DNA of 64,000 bases from RUG100 sp050953405. Lineage in GTDB: Bacteria > Bacillota > Clostridia > Peptostreptococcales > Anaerovoracaceae. The position numbers and the translations under genes are program-made. The stretch spans positions 124,001 through 188,000 of the forward strand of contig JBMNMP010000003.1 of assembly GCA_050953405.1 (NCBI GenBank). Reading direction: 5' to 3'. The notes under the pieces were generated by a model. The model saw only the letters and a list, made by a program, of their open reading frames with translations, had not been told where the DNA came from and did not search any database. Shown one piece after another: positions 40,421 to 49,510 of this stretch (within the stretch, counting starts at the first letter, position 1; each line of letters starts with the position of its first letter).

Positions 40421-41811
40421 TGTATAATGGAATAACTATCGGCGACGTCGCCCGGGCGACGGGCGGAGAAATAATAAGCGGGCAGGAAAGCGCACTGATA
40501 AAGCGCGTAGTACACGATTCCAGATCGGCGGCAGCCGGCGATCTGTTCGTGGCGCTCATAGGTGAAAGGCACGATGCTCACAGCTTTATAGAAGATGTAG
40601 TGGAAGCAGGATGCAGCAGCGTCCTGGTGTCTCATATGGACTGGGCCGGCGGGCTGATCAACGGTGTCGCCCTTTCGCAGCTGAACATAGTGAAAGTGGC
40701 CGATACCAGGAGAGCCCTGCAGGATCTTGCTTCGTGGTATATCAGGAAAATCGGAGTCAAAGTCATTGGGGTCACCGGCAGCACCGGAAAGACCAGCACC
40801 AAGGACATGACTTATTATGTCTGCTCGACAAAGTACAAGACGGGCAGGACCAGCGGCAATTTCAACAATGACATCGGCCTTCCGCTGACTGTACTCGGTT
40901 TCGATGAGGATACTGAGGTCGCTGTGCTGGAAATGGGCATGGACCACTTCGGCGAGATCGATCTGCTGGCAGGCCTAGTGAGACCGCAGATAGGTCTGAT
41001 TTCAAATATCGGCGTCTCCCATATGGAAAACCTGGGCAGCCGTGAAGGCATCATGAAGGCCAAGATGGAGATCACGGATTACTTTACTGCTGAGGACACT
41101 TTGATAATCAGCACCGGAAAAGACCTGCTTAGGCGTGAGAACATCAGCGGGGATTATCACCTGCTGACCACCGGTGAGGAAGAAGATGACGATTACCGTG
41201 TCAGCGACATCGAGAACGTAAACGACGGTCTCTCATTCACGCTCACGCACGGCGGGGAAGAGCAGCGTTTCTATCTGCCGGTGCCCGGGCGGCACAACGC
41301 GTTCAACGCGGCGCTGGCGGTGGCCGCCGGCGGCCTCCTGGGGATCAGCATGAGTGAAGCGGCGGCAGGTCTGAAGGAAATGGAGCTTTCTGCCGGAAGA
41401 CTGTCACTGAAACACAGCGGCGGTCTCCTGGTGATCGACGATACATACAACGCGAGCCCGGACTCCGTAAAGGGCGCTCTGGATGTACTGGATTCCACGG
41501 CGCCGGAGACCAAGATCGCGATACTGGGCGATATGTACGAGCTGGGCGAAAACACGCTCGAGATGCACAGGCAGACCGGTGAATACGCGGCGGCTTCTTC
41601 GGCGCAGAAGGTGATCGCGATCGGAGAAAACGCAAGATACATAGCCCTGGGTGCCGGCGACAAGGGCATATATTTCGCCGACAAGAAAGGATTCCTGAAC
41701 AAAATGGACGAACTGGTGCCCGACGAAGCGGCCGTGCTGGTGAAGGGCTCCAGAGGCATGAAGATGGAGGAAATAGTGGCAGCTTTGGCAGGCAGAGGAG
41801 AAAAGAAATGA
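40420..41811 (+). CDS. murF: UDP-N-acetylmuramoyl-tripeptide--D-Ala-D-Ala ligase
   Basis: ATP-dependent ligase that adds D-Ala-D-Ala to the peptidoglycan precursor. The 463-residue protein starts with the MurF-type domain ITIGDVARATGG and VHDSRSAAAGDLFVAL. The Mur P-loop is GVTGSTGKTSTKDM near residues 117-130, followed by TSGNFNNDIGLPLTVLG, which is diagnostic of MurF, and by DDTYNASPDSVKGALD. In most Clostridia murE precedes murF; here murF directly follows the PBP gene and murE is missing. The ATG overlaps the PBP stop by one base. Confidence 0.95.
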   Translation: MYNGITIGDVARATGGEIISGQESALIKRVVHDSRSAAAGDLFVALIGERHDAHSFIEDVVEAGCSSVLVSHMDWAGGLINGVALSQLNIVKVADTRRALQDLASWYIRKIGVKVIGVTGSTGKTSTKDMTYYVCSTKYKTGRTSGNFNNDIGLPLTVLGFDEDTEVAVLEMGMDHFGEIDLLAGLVRPQIGLISNIGVSHMENLGSREGIMKAKMEITDYFTAEDTLIISTGKDLLRRENISGDYHLLTTGEEEDDDYRVSDIENVNDGLSFTLTHGGEEQRFYLPVPGRHNAFNAALAVAAGGLLGISMSEAAAGLKEMELSAGRLSLKHSGGLLVIDDTYNASPDSVKGALDVLDSTAPETKIAILGDMYELGENTLEMHRQTGEYAAASSAQKVIAIGENARYIALGAGDKGIYFADKKGFLNKMDELVPDEAAVLVKGSRGMKMEEIVAALAGRGEKK

Positions 41812-42755
41812 TACATTCCGTGGTCATACCCGCAGCAGTAGGATTCGTATGCGCGGTCATATTTACAGCGATTTTAATACCGGTACTCAAGAGACAGGCC
41901 GGGCAGAATATACGTGAAGAGGGGCCGGAGGCTCATCAGGCCAAGGCGGGCACGCCTTCCATGGGAGGCATAGCCATTATCATAGGAGCCGTGATCGCTT
42001 TTATATGCGGGCTCAGTTTTGACAGCAGGGGCCTGATCATCATGGCCTGCTTCCTGCTGTTCGGGGCTATCGGGTTCTTCGATGACTGGCTGAAAGTGAT
42101 CAAGAAACAGAACGAGGGTCTCAAACCGGGTCAGAAGTTCGGCCTTCAGCTGATCATATCCCTGGCGGTGGCCATATACCTCTTCGCCAGCGATGGCGGA
42201 GCTGTATACGTCCCCTTCATGGATGCAGAGGTCGATTTTGGATTCTGGTATATCCCTTTCATCGTGTTCACTATGCTGGCAATGGTCAACGCGGTGAATC
42301 TGACCGACGGCCTCGACGGACTGGCGGCGGGAACTACGGCCATAGTAGCCATATTCCTCACCTGGCTGGCTTATAACATGCACCAGGGGACACCGACCAT
42401 AGCGATGGCGGCGGTATTCGGCGCCTGTCTCGGCTTTCTGGTGTTCAACAGACACCCGGCCAGGGTGTTCATGGGGGATACGGGATCATTGGCGCTCGGC
42501 GGAGTGATCACCGCGGCTGCCGTGGTCATGAAGATGGAGCTGATGCTGCCCATAATCGGGCTGATATATGTGCTGGAGGTCCTCTCTGTATGTCTGCAGG
42601 TGGCTTACTTCAAGGCCACCCACGGCAGGAGAATATTCAAGATGACCCCGCTGCACCATCATTTTGAATTGTCAGGAATGAAGGAAACGGCAGTTGTTGC
42701 CATGTTCAGGGGCATTACGATCATTATGTGTGTCCTCGGCGTGGTGATTGTTTAG
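41808..42755 (+). CDS. mraY: Phospho-N-acetylmuramoyl-pentapeptide transferase
   Basis: Integral membrane enzyme that makes lipid I from UDP-MurNAc-pentapeptide and undecaprenyl phosphate. The 315-residue protein has about ten hydrophobic helices. Signatures are HQAKAGTPSMGGIAI, the Asp-rich FFDDWLKVIKKQN, NLTDGLDGLAAGTTAIV, FMGDTGSLALGG and the His cluster TPLHHHFELSG. All catalytic Asp and His residues are present. The ATG overlaps the murF stop by 4 bases; GGCAGAGGAG lies upstream. Confidence 0.96.
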   Translation: MIHSVVIPAAVGFVCAVIFTAILIPVLKRQAGQNIREEGPEAHQAKAGTPSMGGIAIIIGAVIAFICGLSFDSRGLIIMACFLLFGAIGFFDDWLKVIKKQNEGLKPGQKFGLQLIISLAVAIYLFASDGGAVYVPFMDAEVDFGFWYIPFIVFTMLAMVNAVNLTDGLDGLAAGTTAIVAIFLTWLAYNMHQGTPTIAMAAVFGACLGFLVFNRHPARVFMGDTGSLALGGVITAAAVVMKMELMLPIIGLIYVLEVLSVCLQVAYFKATHGRRIFKMTPLHHHFELSGMKETAVVAMFRGITIIMCVLGVVIV

Positions 42756-42765
42756 GAGGTCAGGC

Positions 42766-44139
42766 ATGGAAGGAAACATTGATTTTAAAGATAAAAAAAT
42801 ACTGGTAGTCGGTCTGGGAAGGTCGGGCGCTGCAGCCCTCAAAGCACTGCTCTCTGCGGGCGCTGATGTCGAGGTGCAGGATTCGAAGAAAGCCGGTGAG
42901 CTGGACGAAGAGCTGGAAGCCTTTCTGAAAGAAAAAGGCGTCCGCAGCTATCTCGGTGAGAAGCCGGAGGATCCGGCCGGGTATGATTTCATCGTACCCA
43001 GCCCGGGAGTCCCCTTAAAGCTGGATTTCATAGCGAAAGCGATCAAGGCCGGGGTCCCCGTTATCGGTGAACTGGAGCTGGCTTATGAGATGGGCGGCGG
43101 CAAATACGTGGCCATCACGGGTACCAACGGCAAGACGACGACGACGACACTTGTGGGCGAGATCTTCAAGGAGGCCGGCAGGGACACGCGCGTGGTCGGC
43201 AACATCGGGGTGGCTGTCATGAACGAAGCTCTGAACGCAGACGATGATACCTGGATGATCACAGAAGTGAGCAGCTTTCAGCTGGAGACCATCAGCAGGT
43301 TCAAGCCCGTGGTCTCCGCGATACTGAATATCACTCCGGATCATCTGGACAGACACGGCAGCATGGAGAACTATGCGTTGACCAAGGCGAGGATCTTCGA
43401 GAACCAGGATGAAAGCGGATATGTGGTCATGAATTTCGATGACAAGGAGAGCTTCAGGCTGGCGACCGGTGCCAAAGCTACCATCGTGCCCTTCTCGCGC
43501 GAGGAGAAGCTGCTGTTCGGAGCCTTTGTGAAGAACGACAAGATCGTCATCAGGAACCACGATGAGGAGACCATCGAGTTCTGCGGTGTCCACGAGCTGA
43601 AGATACCGGGCACTCACAACCTGGAGAACGCCCTTGCGGCTACTGCCATAGCTTACTTTGCGGGCATCGAACCGCAGTACATCAGCAAGGCGCTGCGCGA
43701 ATTCAGCGGCGTGGAGCACAGGATCGAATACTGCGGCACTGTGAACGGGGTCAGATATGTCAACGACTCCAAGGGAACCAACACGGATGCGGCGATCAAG
43801 GCCATCAATGCTATCGATGGAGACATAGTACTCATTGCGGGAGGCTATGACAAGGGCGCTGATTTCACAGAGTTCATCAAGGCCTTTGGCAGCAAGGTAA
43901 AGCACGTTGCCCTGATGGGGGCCATGGCTTCCAAGATAAAAATAGCGGCTGAAAAGCTGGGATACACGCACACCATCATCATGAAGGACATGGAGGATTG
44001 TGTTGCCGAGGCCGCACGGTTAGCGAAAAAAGGAGATACGGTACTCCTTTCACCGGCATGTGCCAGCTGGGACATGTACGATGATTTCGAGAAGAGGGGA
44101 GAACACTTCAAGAAATGCGTCGAAAGGTTGGGGAAATAA
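42766..44139 (+). CDS. murD: UDP-N-acetylmuramoylalanine--D-glutamate ligase
   Basis: Adds D-Glu to UDP-MurNAc-L-Ala. The 457-residue protein has the MurD N-terminal domain KILVVGLGRSGAAALKAL and PSPGVPL, the Mur P-loop AITGTNGKTTTTTLV near residues 116-128, EVSSFQLETI and NITPDHLDRHGSMENY, then the C-terminal YVNDSKGTNTDAAIKAI and LLSPACASWDMYDDFEKRG. The ATG 42766 follows AGGAGG by 7 bases. The stop directly precedes the ftsW ATG. Confidence 0.96.
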   Translation: MEGNIDFKDKKILVVGLGRSGAAALKALLSAGADVEVQDSKKAGELDEELEAFLKEKGVRSYLGEKPEDPAGYDFIVPSPGVPLKLDFIAKAIKAGVPVIGELELAYEMGGGKYVAITGTNGKTTTTTLVGEIFKEAGRDTRVVGNIGVAVMNEALNADDDTWMITEVSSFQLETISRFKPVVSAILNITPDHLDRHGSMENYALTKARIFENQDESGYVVMNFDDKESFRLATGAKATIVPFSREEKLLFGAFVKNDKIVIRNHDEETIEFCGVHELKIPGTHNLENALAATAIAYFAGIEPQYISKALREFSGVEHRIEYCGTVNGVRYVNDSKGTNTDAAIKAINAIDGDIVLIAGGYDKGADFTEFIKAFGSKVKHVALMGAMASKIKIAAEKLGYTHTIIMKDMEDCVAEAARLAKKGDTVLLSPACASWDMYDDFEKRGEHFKKCVERLGK

Positions 44140-45330
44140 ATGCGTAAAGCCAGAGAAAGATTGAAATCGGGTGATTTCATTTTCTTGATACTGGTCCTGG
44201 GACTAGTGATTTTCGGAATAATAATGGTGTTCAGCGCCAGTTATTATTCTTCGATCAACGCGACGGGCAGTCCGTACGGATACCTGATCAGAGAGCTGAT
44301 ATTCGCGGTGACGGGGACCGCACTCATGATCGGTGCGGCGCTGCTGGATTACCGCGTGTGGGGCAAGTGGGCCCCTGCGCTGCTGGTGATCAGTCTGCTG
44401 CTGCTGGTGGCCGTGCTGTCGCCCCTGGGCACGGAAGTAAACGGTGCCAAGCGCTGGCTGGGAGCGGGAGTGCTCACCATCATGCCGGGCGAAGTAGCTA
44501 AGCTGTGCGTGATCTTCTTCGTGGCCAGGTATTTCAGCGACAAACCGAACCGGATCACTTCGTTCAGCAAGGGCATACTGCCCATGTTCGGACTGTGCAT
44601 CGTGATGGGCGTGCTGGTGCTGCTGCAGCCTAACATGTCCACGGCGATAACGATCATCGGCATCATCATCCTGATGATGTTCATCGCGGGCATGCGATAC
44701 AGATACCTCATAGGCCTCATCATCGCAGGTGTTGCCGGCGGTGCGGCGCTGATATTCTCCGCACCTTATAGAATGAAGAGATTGACCAGCTTTCAGGATC
44801 CCTTCAAGGACGCTTCCGGGGACGGCTACCAGGTAGTGCAGTCGCTGCTGGCCCTGGGATCCGGCGGCATTTTCGGACTCGGCCTCGGAAAGAGCGTACA
44901 GAAGACGCTGTACCTCCCGGAACCTCAGAATGATTTCATACTGGCGATCATCGGCGAAGAACTGGGATACGTCGGTATCGTGATACTGCTGATCGTCTAT
45001 ATGCTGCTGATATGGCGCGGCATCAAGATAGCGATGGAAGCTCCGGACAGACTGAGCATGCTGCTGGCTTCGGGCATCACCATCATGATAGGTCTGCAGG
45101 TAATTCTGAACGTCGCCGTGGTCACCTCATCCATGCCGCCGACTGGAGTAATACTGCCGTTTGTCAGCTACGGAGGAAACGCCCTATGGCTCTTTATGAT
45201 AGCCGCGGGTATAATGTTAAATATATCGAGACACGGAAAGAAGAGAAAAGAGGAATCTGAAAATGAGAGTAATCATGACCGGCGGAGGCACCGGAGGTCA
45301 CATTTATCCGGCAATCGCTATAGCAGATAA
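44140..45330 (+). CDS. ftsW: SEDS-family peptidoglycan glycosyltransferase FtsW
   Basis: Polytopic SEDS protein that polymerises lipid II with its class B PBP partner at the septum. The 396-residue protein has about ten membrane helices. Family segments include MVFSASYYSS, VNGAKRWLGAGVLTIMPGEVAKL with the catalytic-loop residues, LLQPNMSTA, NDFILAIIGEELGYVG and PPTGVILPFVSYGGNALW. The ATG follows the murD stop with no gap. The C-terminal 22 residues after the last helix (Arg, Glu, His and Ser rich) are encoded in the first 68 bases of murG in another frame, an unusually long overlap. Confidence 0.94.
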   Translation: MRKARERLKSGDFIFLILVLGLVIFGIIMVFSASYYSSINATGSPYGYLIRELIFAVTGTALMIGAALLDYRVWGKWAPALLVISLLLLVAVLSPLGTEVNGAKRWLGAGVLTIMPGEVAKLCVIFFVARYFSDKPNRITSFSKGILPMFGLCIVMGVLVLLQPNMSTAITIIGIIILMMFIAGMRYRYLIGLIIAGVAGGAALIFSAPYRMKRLTSFQDPFKDASGDGYQVVQSLLALGSGGIFGLGLGKSVQKTLYLPEPQNDFILAIIGEELGYVGIVILLIVYMLLIWRGIKIAMEAPDRLSMLLASGITIMIGLQVILNVAVVTSSMPPTGVILPFVSYGGNALWLFMIAAGIMLNISRHGKKRKEESENESNHDRRRHRRSHLSGNRYSR

Positions 45331-46360
45331 GATCAAAGAAAGGTCTGAAAACAGCGAGATACTTTTCGTGGGAACAAAACGCGGGCTGGAGAGCGATCTT
45401 GTGCCCAAGTGCGGCTACCCCATAGAATACATAACGGTAAGAGGCCTGGACCGCAAGAATCTGCTGAGGAATTTCAAAGTCCTCATGGATTACAACAAGG
45501 GAAAGAAACAGGCGGAGAAAATCATCCGCGACTTTCATCCCGACGTGGTCATCGGGACCGGCGGATACGTATGCGGTCCGGTAGTCAAGACCGCGGCCAG
45601 CCTGGGCGTGAAGACATATATCCAGGAACAGAATGCGATACCCGGCCTGACCAACAAGATGCTCGAAAAGTATGTGGAGAACGTCTTCCTGGGATTCGAG
45701 GAAGCCGGCAAGTACTTCAGGCACCCGGAAAAGCACATTTACACCGGCAACCCTGTGCGCGCCGATTTCTTCGGGGCCAACAGCGCGGCCAACCGCGAGG
45801 AACTGGGGGTCAGCTACGACAAGTTCATGCTGCTGGCCTTCGGCGGCAGCCAGGGCGCGGGCAGGATCAACAGCGCCATGCTGCAGGTTATCGAGAAATA
45901 TAACGGCATCGACAAGATGCAGATATTCTTTGCCACGGGGCGGGCTTACTATGATCCCATCATGAGCGATATCGAGAGCAGAGGCATCGAGCTCGCCGGC
46001 AACATACACATTGTTGAATACATAGACAGGATGGAGAAATATCTCTCCGCGTGTGATCTCGTGGTATCCAGGAGCGGTGCGCTGACCGTTTCCGAGATAA
46101 CTGTCTGCGGCACTCCGTCGATCCTGATCCCTTCACCGAACGTGACCGGGGATCATCAGACGTTCAACGCGCGCGCGATAGCGGACAAGGGTGCGGCTAT
46201 ACTGATGGAAGAATCGGGACTCGACGGTCATTCACTTTACATGGAGATCGAGAGGCTGAGGCAGAACAGGGATTACCTCAACGGAATGGCGGAGCGCTGC
46301 AAGAGACTGGCGCCTGACGATGCCACCGATATCATTTACTATACGCTGATAACTGCTTAG
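45263..46360 (+). CDS. murG: UDP-GlcNAc--undecaprenyl-pyrophosphoryl-MurNAc-pentapeptide transferase
   Basis: Peripheral membrane glycosyltransferase that turns lipid I into lipid II. The 365-residue GT28 protein has the first glycine-rich loop MTGGGTGGHIYPAIAIA at residues 5-21, YIQEQNAIPGLTNKML, FGGSQGAGRIN and the donor-binding SRSGALTVSEIT, then NVTGDHQTFNARAI. The N-terminus starts exactly where family members start, so ATG 45263, inside ftsW, is firm. AGAGG is about 8 bases upstream. Confidence 0.96.
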   Translation: MRVIMTGGGTGGHIYPAIAIADKIKERSENSEILFVGTKRGLESDLVPKCGYPIEYITVRGLDRKNLLRNFKVLMDYNKGKKQAEKIIRDFHPDVVIGTGGYVCGPVVKTAASLGVKTYIQEQNAIPGLTNKMLEKYVENVFLGFEEAGKYFRHPEKHIYTGNPVRADFFGANSAANREELGVSYDKFMLLAFGGSQGAGRINSAMLQVIEKYNGIDKMQIFFATGRAYYDPIMSDIESRGIELAGNIHIVEYIDRMEKYLSACDLVVSRSGALTVSEITVCGTPSILIPSPNVTGDHQTFNARAIADKGAAILMEESGLDGHSLYMEIERLRQNRDYLNGMAERCKRLAPDDATDIIYYTLITA

Positions 46361-46370
46361 GGGATGTTCT

Positions 46371-47381
46371 ATGGACAGGGATGAAAGAGATAGAAATATC
46401 CCGGACACCAAGGGATTCGAAGAGCAGTACGGCCGTGAGATGCGTGAGGAACTGCAGCGCATGAAGGAAGCCGAAGCGGAGGCCAAAGCGGCGGCGGAGG
46501 AAGAAGAGCCCCCCGCAGAAGAAAGTGAAGAATACTATGAAGAACCGGCAGAAGAGCCCTATGTGAGCGAGCCGCAGGAAGAGGAGCCGCCTCAGGAAGC
46601 TGAGGAGCCGGAAGATGAAGAGCCTTCAGAAACAAAGAAAAAGCAGCCCAGGAGAAAAAAGCACCGCAAGAAAAAGCACGGTTTTCTCTGGTTCTGCATT
46701 ATCATTGCACTGCTGGTCGCCGGCATCATCTTCCTCAATTCCAGCTATTTTGCCATCGACAAGATAACGGTCAAGGGAAACGAGAACTACAGTGCCAACG
46801 ATATCGTCAAGATGTCGGGTGTGGAATTCGGCACCAACATATTCCACGTCTTCGGACACACAGTGGAGAAAAACCTCAAGAAAAATTCCTATGTAAAGTC
46901 GGCCGGGATCGAGCGCAAACTGCCGGGAGAACTGGTGATCAGGCTCAAAGAGAGGGAACCGGTGGCTTACCTGCCGTACGGCAGCCAGTATGCCGTCATC
47001 GATGAGAAAGGGTATGTCATCAATGTGACGGGCACCAGGCCGGAGCTGACAGAAATCAGCGGCATGAAGATAAAGAGCATGACGCCGGGGACCCGCATCG
47101 AAGCCGATCAGACGCGGCAGCTGGAAAAGGCGATCTCTATAATTCAGCTGATGAAGAAGGGGGATCTCTTCTTCAAGAGGATCACCCTTGGCAAGGTGGT
47201 GATGCAGGCTTATGTATATGATGACCTGGTGTGCAGGGGCACACCTCAGAACATCAAAAGGAACATGAGGAACGGCAATCTGCAGAAGATCATCTATGAT
47301 CTTTACAAAAAAGATGTCAAAAAAGGGACCATAAATATCGGCAGCGGCAAATACTGCTCGTACAGTCCCCGGGTGGAATAA
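46371..47381 (+). CDS. ftsQ: FtsQ/DivIB-type division protein
   Basis: Bitopic division protein that links early and late divisome parts. The first 90 residues are strongly acidic, rich in Glu, Pro and Ala, then a basic stretch (KKKQPRRKKHRKKKHG) precedes the transmembrane helix at about 104-122. An extracytoplasmic POTRA domain begins FAIDKITVKGNENYSAND, followed by a beta domain with KSAGIERKLPGELVIRLKERE. The long charged cytoplasmic region is as in Bacillota DivIB. Ten bases separate it from murG. It is the last gene before the ftsZ promoter. Confidence 0.88.
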   Translation: MDRDERDRNIPDTKGFEEQYGREMREELQRMKEAEAEAKAAAEEEEPPAEESEEYYEEPAEEPYVSEPQEEEPPQEAEEPEDEEPSETKKKQPRRKKHRKKKHGFLWFCIIIALLVAGIIFLNSSYFAIDKITVKGNENYSANDIVKMSGVEFGTNIFHVFGHTVEKNLKKNSYVKSAGIERKLPGELVIRLKEREPVAYLPYGSQYAVIDEKGYVINVTGTRPELTEISGMKIKSMTPGTRIEADQTRQLEKAISIIQLMKKGDLFFKRITLGKVVMQAYVYDDLVCRGTPQNIKRNMRNGNLQKIIYDLYKKDVKKGTINIGSGKYCSYSPRVE

Positions 47382-47408
47382 CAAAATATAGATATTTCAA
47401 TATGTTTG

Positions 47409-47417
47409 TGATATAAT
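47409..47417 (+). promoter_or_regulatory. Extended -10 promoter of ftsZ
   Basis: TG at 47409-47410, one base, then TATAAT at 47412-47417 make an extended -10. No matching -35 is seen. The leader is about 40 bases and includes AGGAGG at 47448-47453, 9 bases before the ATG. ftsZ could thus be expressed apart from the dcw operon. Confidence 0.55.
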
Positions 47418-47462
47418 CGTTACAGGTTTTTGATTAATTAAAAAGCAGGAGGAATATGATCA

Positions 47463-48647
47463 ATGTTACAATTCGAAAAGACCGAGCGTCAGAACGCAAA
47501 GATCATTGTAGTTGGAGTAGGCGGCGGCGGTTGTAACGCAGTAAACAGAATGATCGATGCCAATCTGAAGGGCATCAGCTTTATGGCGATAAATACAGAT
47601 AAACAGGCCTTGAGCTCCTGCAAAGCAGAGAACAAACTGGTGATCGGCGAAAAGCTGACCAAGGGTCTTGGTGCAGGCGGAAATCCTGAGATCGGACAGA
47701 AGTCGGCCGAAGAGAACGCGGATGATATAGGAAAACAGCTCTCCGGAGCGGAGATGGTCTTCGTCACGGCAGGCATGGGAGGCGGTACCGGAACAGGTGC
47801 GGCACCCATCATCGCAAAGGTAGCCAAGGACATGGGGATCCTCACAGTCGGAGTGGTCACCAAGCCGTTCACTTTTGAAGGACGCAAGAGGGCCGAGCAC
47901 GCGGAACTGGGAATCAAGTTCCTCAAGAAATATGTTGATTCCATCGTGATCGTTCCCAACGACAAACTGCTGGAGATCTCGGAAGAGAAAACAACGTTTG
48001 TGGACGCCTTCATCATGGCCGACGAAGTGCTCAAGCAGGGCGTACAGGGAATCACCGATCTGATCAGTGAGGAAGGCCTCATCAATCTGGACTTTGCGGA
48101 CGTACAGACAGTAATGAGAGACAGGGGCGTAGCTCACATGGGCATCGGCTCCGGCAAGGGCGACGACAAGGTCAGGACGGCAGTCAAGGCTGCTATCGAG
48201 AGTCCGCTGCTGGATACTACAGTTGCCGGCGCCAAGGCTATACTGCTGAACATCACCGGCGGTTACGACCTGAGCATGATGGACGTCAACGAGGCTTCCG
48301 AGCAGGTACACGATATCGCCGACAAAGACGCAACTATTATATTCGGTGCTGCGATCACGGACGAAATGCAGGATGAAATACGCATTACGGTCATCGCTAC
48401 CGGATTTGAAAACCAGCCGGGCAACTATGCACAGTCACCAAATTTCGGTGAAGATGAGATAGACATGGATGCTCCTGAAGAGGGAGAAGAGACAGCGGAA
48501 GAAAATACCGTGGAAGAAAAAAAGGAAGAGGTCGAAAAGGCTGAACCGGCAGCCAGGAAAAAGTCGCAGAACTTCAGCGATGTGCTGAAATCACTGGACG
48601 AAGAAACAAAACCTTCAAAATTCGATATACCGTCGTTCCTCAAATAA
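47463..48647 (+). CDS. ftsZ: Cell division protein FtsZ
   Basis: Tubulin-like GTPase that forms the Z-ring. The 394-residue protein has VGVGGGGCNAVNRMI, the tubulin signature GGGTGTGAAPIIAK, TVGVVTKPFTFEGRKR and the T7 loop NLDFADVQTVM. A variable Glu-rich linker (about 325-370) leads to the C-terminal peptide KFDIPSFLK, which binds FtsA, SepF or ZapA-type partners. No ftsA gene lies in the cluster, so SepF or an unlinked FtsA would tether it. An ATG at 47456 just after AGGAGG is in another frame and is ignored. Confidence 0.98.
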   Translation: MLQFEKTERQNAKIIVVGVGGGGCNAVNRMIDANLKGISFMAINTDKQALSSCKAENKLVIGEKLTKGLGAGGNPEIGQKSAEENADDIGKQLSGAEMVFVTAGMGGGTGTGAAPIIAKVAKDMGILTVGVVTKPFTFEGRKRAEHAELGIKFLKKYVDSIVIVPNDKLLEISEEKTTFVDAFIMADEVLKQGVQGITDLISEEGLINLDFADVQTVMRDRGVAHMGIGSGKGDDKVRTAVKAAIESPLLDTTVAGAKAILLNITGGYDLSMMDVNEASEQVHDIADKDATIIFGAAITDEMQDEIRITVIATGFENQPGNYAQSPNFGEDEIDMDAPEEGEETAEENTVEEKKEEVEKAEPAARKKSQNFSDVLKSLDEETKPSKFDIPSFLK

Positions 48648-48667
48648 TAATGACGGCAGAGAATATC

Positions 48668-48690
48668 AGCCGGCTTTTGGCCGGCTTTTT
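48668..48690 (+). terminator. Terminator after ftsZ
   Basis: GCCGGC (48669-48674) pairs with GCCGGC (48680-48685) around TTTTG, with a flanking A-T pair, followed by five T. It ends the dcw/ftsZ transcript. Confidence 0.8.
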
Positions 48691-48723
48691 CTATGAATAC
48701 CGCGAAATGCGGACGGAGGGAAA

Positions 48724-49506
48724 ATGAGGACCATTTCTTCCAGAGAAAATGAAATATACAAGCGCTGCAGGCAACTGGAGCGCCGCAAGTACCGGGACCG
48801 GTACGGCCAGTTCATGGTCGAGGGCAGGAAAATCGTCGCCGAAGCGGTAAAGCGCGAACGCGTGCAGATGCTGATCTTCCGTGAGGGAACTCAGAATGAT
48901 GAGGGCATGCCGTCTCCGGCACCGGGAACCGTAAAGGCTGTCGCCATGGACCCCGAGCTCTTCTCTGCGATATCGCAGACGGAGACCAGCCAGGGCGTCA
49001 TCGCTGTCGTGGATAAAGAAAACGGTGCTGATTTTCCGGCGGCAGATGACGGCGAAAACCTGCTGGTGCTCGACCGGGTACAGGACCCCGGCAACATCGG
49101 CACCATGATACGCACCGCAGAGGCTGCGGGCTACGCCGGGATCATGGCAGTCAAGGGCACCGGAGACCTTTATTCACCGAAGGTCGTCAGGGCGGCGGCG
49201 GGATCGCTGCTGCGGATGCCGGTGAAGCAGGTCGCCGATGAAAATGAGGCTCTGGAGTGGCTGCAGGAGGCCGGGAAGACAGTGGTCACCACCAGCCTGG
49301 ATGCCGAAAAATATTATTACCAGGTGGATCTGAGCAGAAACATCGCACTGGTGATAGGAAATGAAGGAAATGGAGTCTCCGGGGAGTTCCAGCGGAGATC
49401 CCATTTAAATATAAAGATACCTATGAGCGGGGAGATAGAATCCCTCAACGCCGCGGTAGCGGCCGGGATACTCATGTATCAGTCAAATATACGAAAGGTC
49501 AGATAG
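48724..49506 (+). CDS. TrmH/SpoU-family RNA 2'-O-methyltransferase
   Basis: SPOUT-class enzyme that methylates ribose 2'-OH in rRNA or tRNA. The 260-residue protein has a substrate-binding N-terminal part starting SRENEIYKRCRQLERRKYRDRYGQF (family typical) and the three SpoU motifs: LDRVQDPGNIGTMIRTAEAAG, ALVIGNEGNGVSGEF and IPMSGEIESLNAAVAAGI. The exact site methylated is not readable, so RlmB-like or TsnR-like would be a guess. It starts after GGAGGG and is followed 4 bases later by pheS, a common arrangement in Bacillota. Confidence 0.9.
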   Translation: MRTISSRENEIYKRCRQLERRKYRDRYGQFMVEGRKIVAEAVKRERVQMLIFREGTQNDEGMPSPAPGTVKAVAMDPELFSAISQTETSQGVIAVVDKENGADFPAADDGENLLVLDRVQDPGNIGTMIRTAEAAGYAGIMAVKGTGDLYSPKVVRAAAGSLLRMPVKQVADENEALEWLQEAGKTVVTTSLDAEKYYYQVDLSRNIALVIGNEGNGVSGEFQRRSHLNIKIPMSGEIESLNAAVAAGILMYQSNIRKVR

Positions 49507-49510
49507 AACA

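Noticed and set aside
47456..47462. Alternative ftsZ start at the ATG right after AGGAGG
   Set aside because: It is in a different frame from FtsZ; the correct ATG at 47463 has suitable spacing.
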